From CBDCUW01 sp965222745 (GTDB taxonomy: Bacteria > Planctomycetota > Planctomycetia > Pirellulales > Pirellulaceae): a DNA stretch of 64,000 bases. The translations under genes and the position numbers were made by a program. The stretch covers positions 992,001-1,056,000 of the forward strand of contig CBDCUW010000005.1 of NCBI GenBank assembly GCA_965222745.1. Direction: 5' to 3'. Below are positions 53,019 to 61,135 of the stretch, piece after piece; positions within the stretch are counted from its first letter, which is position 1, and the number at the start of each line of letters is the position of its first letter. The notes under the pieces are model-generated. The model did no database searches. It had not been told where the DNA came from and was given only the letters and a program-made list of their open reading frames with translations.

Positions 53019-55673
53019 TCACAACCCGCCTTTGGTCACTTCGACCAAATCCTCCGCCCAGCGATCGAAGTTTTCGCTCCAGTATTCTGCCTGAGCGATC
53101 GACAATCCGTTTTCCTTCTTCAGGTCATCGCTCAAGTGCCGCAGGCCCGCGGTGACATCTTGTTTTCGCATGTCGTCCAAAACGGCTCGGAATCTCATGA
53201 ACCGACTCCGCTCGAAGTAGGCCGCCATGTCATCCATGATGTGGGACGCTTCCTGGCTGCTGACCGATTCGACTTCGGAAAGTTCAGAAAAAGTTTCCGC
53301 GTTGGATTCTTTCTGACGAGCGGAAACGCCAAAAGCATCCGAGACCAACGAACCGAGTTTCATCGCCACTTGCTGCTGTTTACGAGAAGACGCTTTGAGT
53401 CGTTTGACTAGCGTGCTTCCTTCCAGGTTCGCCAGGACGGTGTTCAGTTCGTCGACGATTTTTTCGAACTCGGCCAACAGATCTTCCTGTTGCTTGACCG
53501 CTTCGTCGACCTGTTCATTGGCGGGCGGCGGGGGCGCGTCGTCGCCATCTTGTACGCCGCCGGCCAACATCGTTGACGGCAAAGTCAATCGGGGTGCGCC
53601 GCCACTTTCTTGCTGCGGTTCCTTGGGCTCTTTGGGTTCCGGCTGATGATGCGACGATTCGATGTCGGTGATCGACGGAACCTTGGTCGGATCCTTTTCT
53701 TTGTCGTCCGACTTCTTCGGTTCGGGGGTTCCCGATTGGGTCAGCCGATTCTGTCCAGCTTTGGGGGCTTTGTTTTCCTTGCTTGCCTGCTGAGGCACCG
53801 CCGGTGCTTTGGAGGCCTGTTTCAACAGATCGGCGACCGAAGGCATGCGGTTGGCGCTGATGTCTTTGAGCACCTGCATCATTTCGGCCCACTTGTCCAA
53901 ATGGCCGACGCCGATTTCGGGATTCCGCATCGCCTCCTTCAGCAACATTTCGCCGCCCTGGACCAAATTAGTCAGCCGTCGCCCGTTAGCCCGTTCGCGT
54001 TGAGCTTGTGCCGAGAGTGTTCGGCGGTTTTCCGGTTGGTCCAACTGCTGGGGTGTCATGTTGCGCAGCTGCTTGTTGGTTTCGTACAACTGCATTTCAC
54101 GGTCACGCACATCCAAGCTCATCCGGTGCCAGCGGCTCAGTTGCGAAGTGATCCAAATGGCGTGCTGTTCGGCGTTGAGGACGTCAAAGATGCAGGTGGG
54201 CGAGTAGATTCGTTCGCGATCGGGGAAGTAGTCCTCGACGAACACTCGGACGGCGATCGGTTGCGGTTGGATCTTCAACTTGGCGGCGGAGAACGTCGCC
54301 GCCAATTCCAAGAAGTCGGCTTCGTAGTCGCCGGCGCCGATCACCTTTTCGCCCTCGGCAAAGTCCTTGATCGTGTTATCCAGCCCTACCCACTCAATAC
54401 CGACGCGGCGGACGCCAAAATCGTCGCGGGCGCGAACTTTGAATGTCAACACTTCGGTATCCAGCAGCACTTTGCGACGCGGTAAGTTTTCACAGATCAG
54501 CGTCGGCATTTCATCATCGACCCCTTCGATCATCAGCTCGAACGGTTTTTGGCCGGTCAAGCCGTAGCGGTCTTCCCAACGCATTTCGATTTTTGCCGAT
54601 TGGTCGACCGTGACCGGCTGGGTCGAAAAGTGGTCGTCGTCGGTGGGACGCTGCTGGCCGTTGACCGATGCCGAGGCCAGATCGCGCGAGGCGGTGGCGG
54701 TCAAAGTGGTCTCGCTTCCTTTGACCACCGACATCGTTGCCCCGCGAATGTTCTTTGTCAGTGTCTTGGTGCGACCTAAGTACTTGGGCAATTTCACTTC
54801 CGCTTGAATCCCGCTCAGTTCCGGACGCAACATCGGTTCGATTTCGGTTTGCCCCGAATAGTCGCCGACCTTGACGTTGAGCTTGTTGGCGGCGATCTGG
54901 CCCGGAAGTTCAAATCGATACTGGTCGTCTTGCAGCGACGCTTCTTCGGAAGTCTGCCCGGCGAGATTGACCTCGGCGGTCGACGGCTTCCACTCGGTCG
55001 ATTCATCCAGTGCGATCGACACTTCGAACGATTCACCGTGCGGCACAACCATCTTTTCGGGAAGCGGCCTGATCGACGCGAACGTGTATCGCGGCGTGTC
55101 GCTCCAGGGTGCCAGGAACCGCGCCCAGGCATTTTTGGCGGCCGAGGCGGTGAAGACCAGCAAGGCCATCGCGGCAAAGGCCAGCAGTCCGGCGGCCCAA
55201 CCGCGTTGAACATGTTGAGGATGGGGGATGGCGTCGCGAAGGTCCTGGTTTTCCACGCTGGCGGCAACCTGCTTGATCGCCGCCTCGACCAACACGGGCG
55301 AACGCGATTGTTCGCTGCTGTCTTCGGACAATTCAATCACGCCCAACAATTGATCACCCGCGCTGGGATGGGTCTGCGATAACAGACGAGCAAGTTGATC
55401 CATCCGCCGCCGCCGCCATACCCAGCGTTCCAGCGCAAGGGGCACCAGGGCACAGGCGACCACCGCGCCGATGAAGATCAGACCGCGGATCACCGCCGGT
55501 GTGTCAAAAAAACGATCCAGCGCGTAGGTCAGTAAAAAACCAACCAGCACACCGATCGCAGCAGCCGCGAACGCCTCGAACATCTTCAATCGCCATACTC
55601 GGCTGCGAAATTCAAGCAGCTTGGCCCGGAGCGACTCGGGGATTTCGAGGCGGCTGTTGGAAGTGATCTGCAT
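53019..55673 (-). CDS. DUF4175-like large membrane protein of the MoxR cluster
   Basis: 884 residues from the ATG at 55673 to a TGA at 53019-53021. Two or three N-terminal helices (FAAAAIGVLVGFLLTYALD, GLIFIGAVVACALVPLAL, GLLAFAAMALLVFTASAA) precede periplasmic beta domains (about 190-520) and a long helical part (about 545-870) with a Pro/Lys/Glu-rich linker (PKKSDDKEKDPTKVP). This plan resembles DUF4175 proteins. The sequence ends VEVTKGGL at the TGA, then continues in frame as PGCKSAGSLPPS, so the true protein may be about 1090 residues. It is preceded by a 171-base gap that may hold an internal promoter. Confidence 0.82.
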   Translation of the reverse strand: MQITSNSRLEIPESLRAKLLEFRSRVWRLKMFEAFAAAAIGVLVGFLLTYALDRFFDTPAVIRGLIFIGAVVACALVPLALERWVWRRRRMDQLARLLSQTHPSAGDQLLGVIELSEDSSEQSRSPVLVEAAIKQVAASVENQDLRDAIPHPQHVQRGWAAGLLAFAAMALLVFTASAAKNAWARFLAPWSDTPRYTFASIRPLPEKMVVPHGESFEVSIALDESTEWKPSTAEVNLAGQTSEEASLQDDQYRFELPGQIAANKLNVKVGDYSGQTEIEPMLRPELSGIQAEVKLPKYLGRTKTLTKNIRGATMSVVKGSETTLTATASRDLASASVNGQQRPTDDDHFSTQPVTVDQSAKIEMRWEDRYGLTGQKPFELMIEGVDDEMPTLICENLPRRKVLLDTEVLTFKVRARDDFGVRRVGIEWVGLDNTIKDFAEGEKVIGAGDYEADFLELAATFSAAKLKIQPQPIAVRVFVEDYFPDRERIYSPTCIFDVLNAEQHAIWITSQLSRWHRMSLDVRDREMQLYETNKQLRNMTPQQLDQPENRRTLSAQAQRERANGRRLTNLVQGGEMLLKEAMRNPEIGVGHLDKWAEMMQVLKDISANRMPSVADLLKQASKAPAVPQQASKENKAPKAGQNRLTQSGTPEPKKSDDKEKDPTKVPSITDIESSHHQPEPKEPKEPQQESGGAPRLTLPSTMLAGGVQDGDDAPPPPANEQVDEAVKQQEDLLAEFEKIVDELNTVLANLEGSTLVKRLKASSRKQQQVAMKLGSLVSDAFGVSARQKESNAETFSELSEVESVSSQEASHIMDDMAAYFERSRFMRFRAVLDDMRKQDVTAGLRHLSDDLKKENGLSIAQAEYWSENFDRWAEDLVEVTKGGL

Positions 55674-55775
55674 GGGACCTCTTCTCCCAATTTTGGAATC
55701 GGCGGCCGGCAGACGAAATCCGCCTGCCGACGGTATCTGGTTATTGATAATTGTTTCCTGCCCAGCGGACTACCG

Positions 55776-55792
55776 CTAGACATGTTGTCTAG
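55776..55792. promoter_or_regulatory. Inverted repeat upstream of the DUF4175-like gene
   Basis: CTAGACA and TGTCTAG separated by TGT form a perfect 7-bp inverted repeat in the only sizeable gap of the cluster (55674-55844), about 100 bases before the start codon. It could bind a regulator or be a weak terminator for the genes upstream. No factor is known. Confidence 0.45.
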
Positions 55793-55844
55793 TTTTCGTG
55801 GTCAAATCTGCCGGCAAAGTCGCACCTGGCAGCTTGAACAATGG

Positions 55845-58058
55845 TCAAATCAGCCCAATGGCTTTCCTCCATACCCAAAATATGCCTAGCAGCACTATCA
55901 CCAGGGCAAATGTCGCCGGATGGCTCCAGATTTGTAGTCTGCGGATCGACGGTGGAGGCATCGGCAGATCGGCAAGCGCCTGGATCACCGTCTCGATTTC
56001 TTCGGGGCGAACCGATTTTCCTTTGGACACCATCGCCAGTTCATCCAGCACTTCGGGCCGAGCCGGTTTGCCGACCTGTTCCACTTCCTGGCCCTGGACA
56101 AAGAAATTGGCATTCAGGGTTGCCGAAGTCTGTCGGCAGGCGAGGGTCACGTCATGTTTGCCAGGTTCGCTGGGAATGTAACGTCCCTGGAAAACACCCC
56201 ACTGGTCGCCTTCGGCTTGCAACCGAATTGTTTCGGTCTTTCCTGACGGAGCGATGATGCGGGCGGTGACGTCGCCGCGCTGGAGCGGTTCGCCGCCAGC
56301 ATCCATGACGTGCGCGTGGAACGTCAACGTGCGCCGCATTTCAGGCTGGTCGGGCGTGTAGTAAAGCCGCATCGTTTCGCCTTTGGCCATGTTGCGCTGA
56401 TACGCCATCCAGCGAACGACCTGTCCCCAGAACCGATAGTGATACTTGTCCTCGACCCCTTTTCGCCATCGCCAGGCGCCGTCGGTTCCCATGAACAACA
56501 CTTTGCCGGCACCAAAAGTCCGCGTCGCCAGCAGCGGCAGGCGTCCATATTGGTTGGACATTTCGCCGTGCACCGCCAACACTTCGCTGCCCGCTTTGGC
56601 GCGAACGACTGGAGCGTACCACTGGAAACCGGGCAGGTCTTCCCAGACTTGCACGTTTTCTTGACTGGTGTCGGCAAGCTTGGTCAGCAGGCTGCCGCGG
56701 CCCCGCTCGGTCAATTCGAAATGTCCGGGAGTCCTCGATCCCCATCCGCCCGGTTGCGCTTCATCCAGCTGCACCGGGCAGAGGTCCATCAATTCGGTTT
56801 CCAGCAAGCTGAACTGGCGGCCTTGCCAACCGGGCATGAAGACCAGCCCACTGGCTTGATGTTCGACCAGCCCTTTGATCAGTTCGCACTGTTCCGCCGT
56901 CATCTGGCCATCGTCCAGTCCGACGTCGCCCAGAAACACCACATCGTACTTTGCCAGGTCTTCGATCGCTTCGGGAAACGCTTTGATGTAATCCTTGGAA
57001 CCGCCGCCGACCTTGTCCAAGCCAGGATGGAACAGCAAGCAAGAAACGTCGACGCCCGGATCGCGCGACAGCGCGTTGCGCAGGTAACGGTATTCCCATC
57101 GCGGGTACGATTCGACCACCAGGACTTTTAGTTTTTCTTCGCGAATCGCGATCGGGGCGGTTTGTTGGTTGTTGCCGGGAATCGTTTCATCGGCATGCTT
57201 GGGGACGGTGACGGTGATCGAATAGTCACCGGTCGTTTCCGGTTTCCAATTGATCGCGTCGGCGGTTCGCCCCATCGGCGCGATGCGAACATCCTTGGTC
57301 AACGTTTCGCCGTCGGAGGTTTTCAAGGAAACCGTGGTCAAGAATTCTCGCGGCAGCGAGCTGTCGATGGTGAAGGGAATTCGGACCACTTTGCCGGCCG
57401 TTCCGAAGGTCGGCAGATCGACGCTGATCAATTCCACGTCGGGCAGCTTGGTGGGACTGCCTGAAGCAACGGTGAAGACGGGAATTCCCTTGGTGCGAAG
57501 TCGCGAGGCGGCTTCGACCGGTGGTTTGCCCTGATTCCAATCGCCGTCGGAGATCAACACGATGCCCATCAGTTGGCTGACCCGCGACGCGACCTCCAAC
57601 AGCGGTTCGTTCAAGTTGGTGCCGATCGAACTGGATTGCTGATCATCCTCCTTGACCATCGCAATCGGTTCGATAACCACGTTGAGCTTTTCGTCCAGTG
57701 AGTTCCAGGCGGATGCTTCGGTCAGCGGCTCGATCGCTTGGGCGCGAGTGATCGCGCCGGTTTCTTTGTCGTTGCTGATGACGTCCCTGGTCTGCATGCT
57801 GGCCGAACGATCCCACAAGACGGCAATGGTCGGCTTGACGTCAGGACGATACTCCTCCACCCACTCCGGTTGGTTCAGCAGCACAGCCACCAAGGCAACG
57901 ATGGCGACTCGCAACAGTTCCAGACCGCCCAGCGACGGTGAGTATCCACTACGGTGCCAGGCAAAGTATCCCAGCGCCGCAGTGACCGCGACCACGACGA
58001 TTGAAATCGCAACCGATGCCGGCGTGCCCATGAACGATAGTTGTTGAACCGAATTCAT
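55845..58058 (-). CDS. VWA membrane protein with glutamine-amidotransferase-like region
   Basis: 737 residues from the ATG at 58056-58058, overlapping the upstream stop by four bases (ATGA). Two N-terminal helices (AISIVVVAVTAALGYFAWH, LELLRVAIVALVAVLLNQP), a VWA domain with MIDAS-like WDRSASM (about 79-85) and a class-I-amidotransferase-like region (VLVVESYPRWEYRYLRNALS, VVFLGDVGLDDGQM, LVFMPGWQGRQFSLLETEL) without the catalytic Cys are visible. One C-terminal helix (TFALVIVLLGIFWVWRKAI) ends it. This is the DUF7408/BatB-like partner found beside BatA-type proteins. Probably an assembly platform in the membrane. Confidence 0.85.
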   Translation of the reverse strand: MNSVQQLSFMGTPASVAISIVVVAVTAALGYFAWHRSGYSPSLGGLELLRVAIVALVAVLLNQPEWVEEYRPDVKPTIAVLWDRSASMQTRDVISNDKETGAITRAQAIEPLTEASAWNSLDEKLNVVIEPIAMVKEDDQQSSSIGTNLNEPLLEVASRVSQLMGIVLISDGDWNQGKPPVEAASRLRTKGIPVFTVASGSPTKLPDVELISVDLPTFGTAGKVVRIPFTIDSSLPREFLTTVSLKTSDGETLTKDVRIAPMGRTADAINWKPETTGDYSITVTVPKHADETIPGNNQQTAPIAIREEKLKVLVVESYPRWEYRYLRNALSRDPGVDVSCLLFHPGLDKVGGGSKDYIKAFPEAIEDLAKYDVVFLGDVGLDDGQMTAEQCELIKGLVEHQASGLVFMPGWQGRQFSLLETELMDLCPVQLDEAQPGGWGSRTPGHFELTERGRGSLLTKLADTSQENVQVWEDLPGFQWYAPVVRAKAGSEVLAVHGEMSNQYGRLPLLATRTFGAGKVLFMGTDGAWRWRKGVEDKYHYRFWGQVVRWMAYQRNMAKGETMRLYYTPDQPEMRRTLTFHAHVMDAGGEPLQRGDVTARIIAPSGKTETIRLQAEGDQWGVFQGRYIPSEPGKHDVTLACRQTSATLNANFFVQGQEVEQVGKPARPEVLDELAMVSKGKSVRPEEIETVIQALADLPMPPPSIRRLQIWSHPATFALVIVLLGIFWVWRKAIGLI

Positions 58059-60076
58059 GTCGCTGCTCCCTTGGTGGCCAGCGGTGAATCGGAGCCCGAT
58101 CCGGCGGCCAGCCTGCGGGGGATGCAAAGGACTGCTTCGGCGATCAGCGCGATCAACATCGCCATCAGGAACAGCCGCCAAATCTCCTGGATCAAGGAGG
58201 CTCCGCTGCCGGCGGTGTCGTCAACGCGATCAAAATCGAGCTGATCAAACAGGCTTGCCACCCGCTCGCGGGTAACCACTGCGGCGACATCTTCGGACTG
58301 GCTGCGGTTGATCGCCAACAACTTGTCTTGTTCGCCGTAGACGCCGGCATGAGACGCATATTCGTTGGACAATGCGTCTTGCTGCCCCGCCAATTGTCGC
58401 CACTGGCTGGTGTCGGCTTCCCGCGACTCACCAGCGATCACTTGCCTGGTATTGCCCAGCGACTTGGCACCCTCGGCAAGGACTCGTTGGATCATCGCGT
58501 ACAACACCACACCGTCTCGGGCCAACGACGAATCGGTAGCGGCGGCGGTGGTCGAAAAAAAGTAGATGTTGCGGGCGTCGGTCACCGCTTGAGCCAGTAG
58601 CGGAGCGCCGCCGTCGAGCGTTGCCAGCGAAAGTTTTTCTCCGTCGAGTTCGCAGTAGCGTTTGACCTTCAATTCACCGACCGGCAACGAAGCACCGCTC
58701 CGCGTCTTCGACAACAACCCTTGGTCGCCGACCCAGGTGGATACTTGGAATTGTTGATCGTGTTCCTGCCAATCGATCCACGTCAGCCCGGCAAACGAAT
58801 CGTCGTTGGGTGTTGAGGGGGGAAAGAAGATCACTTGCCCGCCCCGATCAAGAAACGCTTGCAGTTGCCCGCCGGGGCTGTCGGGTGATTTTCCGGGGGG
58901 CAGCGCCGATTGCCAAAGGACCAGGGACACGTCGTCCCAGTCCAATCCAACCAGTTGTTCCGGCGTCAGCGACTGCGCCTGACAAACGACTTCGGTAGCG
59001 GGTGAAATGGCGGCGGCAAATTCAAGCGGCCGGCTGCTTTCGGGATCGTCGCTGACCACGACGGTTTGCCGAGTCACCGCCTGGTCATAGACGAAATAAA
59101 ATTCGTTGTCCGAGGGGCTGGTGTCGGACGGAATCGACACGCGTCCCCAACCTCGCGTCTTGCCGCCATCCAATTCGAACGGGATGTTTTTCAGTTCCAA
59201 TTCCGTGCCGGTCATTTCAGCGGTGAATTCGCTGCGGGCTCCGTCCAATTCCAACGTGATGGGAATGGGGACGACCCCGTCGACTGGAGTCATCTGCTGG
59301 ACGCGAATCGAAAGCAACAATTCTGGTCCTGAGGCACCGTCGACGCGGCGAACATCGGTCACCCGAATCGAACGATTCAGCGGGTCGACGTCGGCGTAGG
59401 CCAACAAGTGGAAGCGGACCATCTGCGGCAGTTCGATCAGCGAGGTGCGAATCGCATTCCAGCGACCGCTGTCGTCTTTCCAATCGTTCTTGCGCACGTC
59501 GCTGCAGATCCAAATCTCACAGCGGCTGGGACGATTGGCCCGAATGTACTCATCGGCGATCTCCAACATCGTCGGCAAATCGGCCGAGGAGCTGACGGCG
59601 GCTGTTTCGGGCAGATCGGCAAGTACTTCGGGCGATTCGATTTCGACAGCTTTTTCGCTGGCGCTGTCAATCAGCACGTAACGGTTGGACTGTAGCATTC
59701 CCAGCGATCGAACCAGTTGATCGACGCCCGACTGCAACTTCGACCGGCCGCCGGGCCCGCTTTGGTTCATGCTGGGGGAACGGTCTAGCAGAATGATGGT
59801 GGTGTCGACGCGACTGCCGGCAGCCACGCCCAGCCAGCCACTGGTCAACGGGCGGGCGATGGCGAACAACAGCCCGGCCACGGCGATCGTGCGGGCGGCC
59901 AGGATCAACCATTGCCGCAGTCGCGCGTAGCCACGCGACATCCGGTTGGCTTGCAGCAGGAACAACATCGCCGCCCACTGCACCGTTTGAAATCGGCGCT
60001 GGTTGATCAGATGAATGATGATCGGCAACGCGATCACCGGGATCGCAAACAGCATCGCCGGCTGCAAAAAGCTCAT
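58055..60076 (-). CDS. BatA-type VWA membrane protein
   Basis: 673 residues from the ATG at 60076, overlapping the DUF58 stop (ATGA). The N-terminus FLQPAMLFAIPVIALPIIIH and LINQRRFQTVQWAAMLFLLQ is the BatA/aerotolerance-type double helix, followed by a further helix at about 55-75 and a VWA domain with the metal site LDRSPSM near residue 97. A periplasmic part, an amidotransferase-like piece (LVLWQSALPPGKSPDSPGG) and a final C-terminal helix (IWRLFLMAMLIALIAEAVLC) follow. Works with MoxR and DUF58 in Bat-type systems. Confidence 0.88.
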   Translation of the reverse strand: MSFLQPAMLFAIPVIALPIIIHLINQRRFQTVQWAAMLFLLQANRMSRGYARLRQWLILAARTIAVAGLLFAIARPLTSGWLGVAAGSRVDTTIILLDRSPSMNQSGPGGRSKLQSGVDQLVRSLGMLQSNRYVLIDSASEKAVEIESPEVLADLPETAAVSSSADLPTMLEIADEYIRANRPSRCEIWICSDVRKNDWKDDSGRWNAIRTSLIELPQMVRFHLLAYADVDPLNRSIRVTDVRRVDGASGPELLLSIRVQQMTPVDGVVPIPITLELDGARSEFTAEMTGTELELKNIPFELDGGKTRGWGRVSIPSDTSPSDNEFYFVYDQAVTRQTVVVSDDPESSRPLEFAAAISPATEVVCQAQSLTPEQLVGLDWDDVSLVLWQSALPPGKSPDSPGGQLQAFLDRGGQVIFFPPSTPNDDSFAGLTWIDWQEHDQQFQVSTWVGDQGLLSKTRSGASLPVGELKVKRYCELDGEKLSLATLDGGAPLLAQAVTDARNIYFFSTTAAATDSSLARDGVVLYAMIQRVLAEGAKSLGNTRQVIAGESREADTSQWRQLAGQQDALSNEYASHAGVYGEQDKLLAINRSQSEDVAAVVTRERVASLFDQLDFDRVDDTAGSGASLIQEIWRLFLMAMLIALIAEAVLCIPRRLAAGSGSDSPLATKGAAT

Positions 60077-60984
60077 CGAATCCCCCGCGATTTCGTCCGC
60101 CCGGCCAGGAACTTTAGCAAGACCTGTTCATACTGCTGGTCGATGCTGATGCGGTGATAGTCGATCGCCGATTCCAGCACGATCGCCTTGATCTGATCCA
60201 GGTACGCCTGCAGCGCCTTGTGATAACGATCGACGATGTCGGTCGGTTCGGCAAAGATGGACGGGCCACCTTCCATGTCGACAAATCGCGTCGGCCGCCG
60301 GAATTCAAAACCAAGCTCCTGCGGATCGAGCAAGTGAAAGACGGCGACGTCGTGCTTGCGGAATCTCAAATGATCAAACGCCTCACGCAATTGTTCCGGG
60401 TCGACGAACAGATCGGAAATGATCACGATCAAAGCTCGCTGTCGAGTCGTTTCGGCGAATTCATGCAGCCGCGATACCAATTGAGTGTCACCGCCGGGCT
60501 GCGAATGTTCCAGCACATCAAAAATGCCTCGCAGATGCGACGGCGTGCGGCGAGGCGGAATCGTGCGGACGATTTCTTCGGCCACACAGGTCAGTCCCAC
60601 CGCGTCGCCCTGTTGCACCGCCAAATAGGCAAGCGAACCGGCCAGCCGCCGCGCGTAGTCCATCTTCGTCGTTTCGCCCGAACCAAAATTCATCGAACCG
60701 CTGGTGTCCATCACGATGCAGCAACGAAGATTCGTATCGGCCTCGAACTCTTTGACGTAGAAACGATCGGTCCTTCCGTAAGCCCGCCAATCCAGCCGGC
60801 GAAGGTCATCACCGGGAACGTAGCGGCGATACTCCGCAAACTCGACGCTGGCTCCGCGATGCGGACTGGCATGCATTCCGGAGACGCTGCCGATCATCGC
60901 CCGCCGGGCAAACAGCGGTACCGCTGCCAGCCGCGCCAGGGCTTGCGGATCAAGAAAGCTGCGGTCGTTGTCGTCGTGAAGCAA
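60073..60984 (-). CDS. DUF58 family protein (MoxR-associated VWA-like)
   Basis: 303 residues from a TTG at 60984; an ATG 29 codons later is a weaker alternative because it would remove part of the conserved start. The family core is clear: GASVEFAEYRRYVPGDDLRR, LDWRAYGRTDRFYVKEFEAD, then a VWA-like metal site MDTSGSM. Soluble, cytoplasmic. In MoxR operons DUF58 proteins are thought to be substrates or adaptors of the AAA+ ATPase. It is separated from the EF-hand/PD40 gene upstream by 151 bases filled with REP-like elements, and overlaps the BatA-type gene. Confidence 0.92.
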   Translation of the reverse strand: MLHDDNDRSFLDPQALARLAAVPLFARRAMIGSVSGMHASPHRGASVEFAEYRRYVPGDDLRRLDWRAYGRTDRFYVKEFEADTNLRCCIVMDTSGSMNFGSGETTKMDYARRLAGSLAYLAVQQGDAVGLTCVAEEIVRTIPPRRTPSHLRGIFDVLEHSQPGGDTQLVSRLHEFAETTRQRALIVIISDLFVDPEQLREAFDHLRFRKHDVAVFHLLDPQELGFEFRRPTRFVDMEGGPSIFAEPTDIVDRYHKALQAYLDQIKAIVLESAIDYHRISIDQQYEQVLLKFLAGRTKSRGIR

Positions 60985-61002
60985 AACGGAATACCTTTCG
61001 CG

Positions 61003-61133
61003 GTCGGCGATTTTTTTCTGTCGGCGATTTCTCCGAAATCGCTTCGCGTAGCCGGGAGCGGAGAACCGGCCGACATTCGGCGATTTCTTTCTGTCGGCGA
61101 TTTCTCCGAAATCGCTTCGGAGAACCGGCCGAC
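61003..61133. repeat. Cluster of REP-like elements, GTCGGC/GCCGAC ends
   Basis: A fragment at 61003, a full copy at 61020-61074 (GTCGGCGATTTCTCCGAAAT to GAACCGGCCGAC) and a shorter copy at 61093-61133. The cluster lies in the gap between the EF-hand/PD40 gene and the DUF58 gene, inside the operon, and ends only two bases from the former's stop codon. Confidence 0.85.
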
Positions 61134-61135
61134 AG

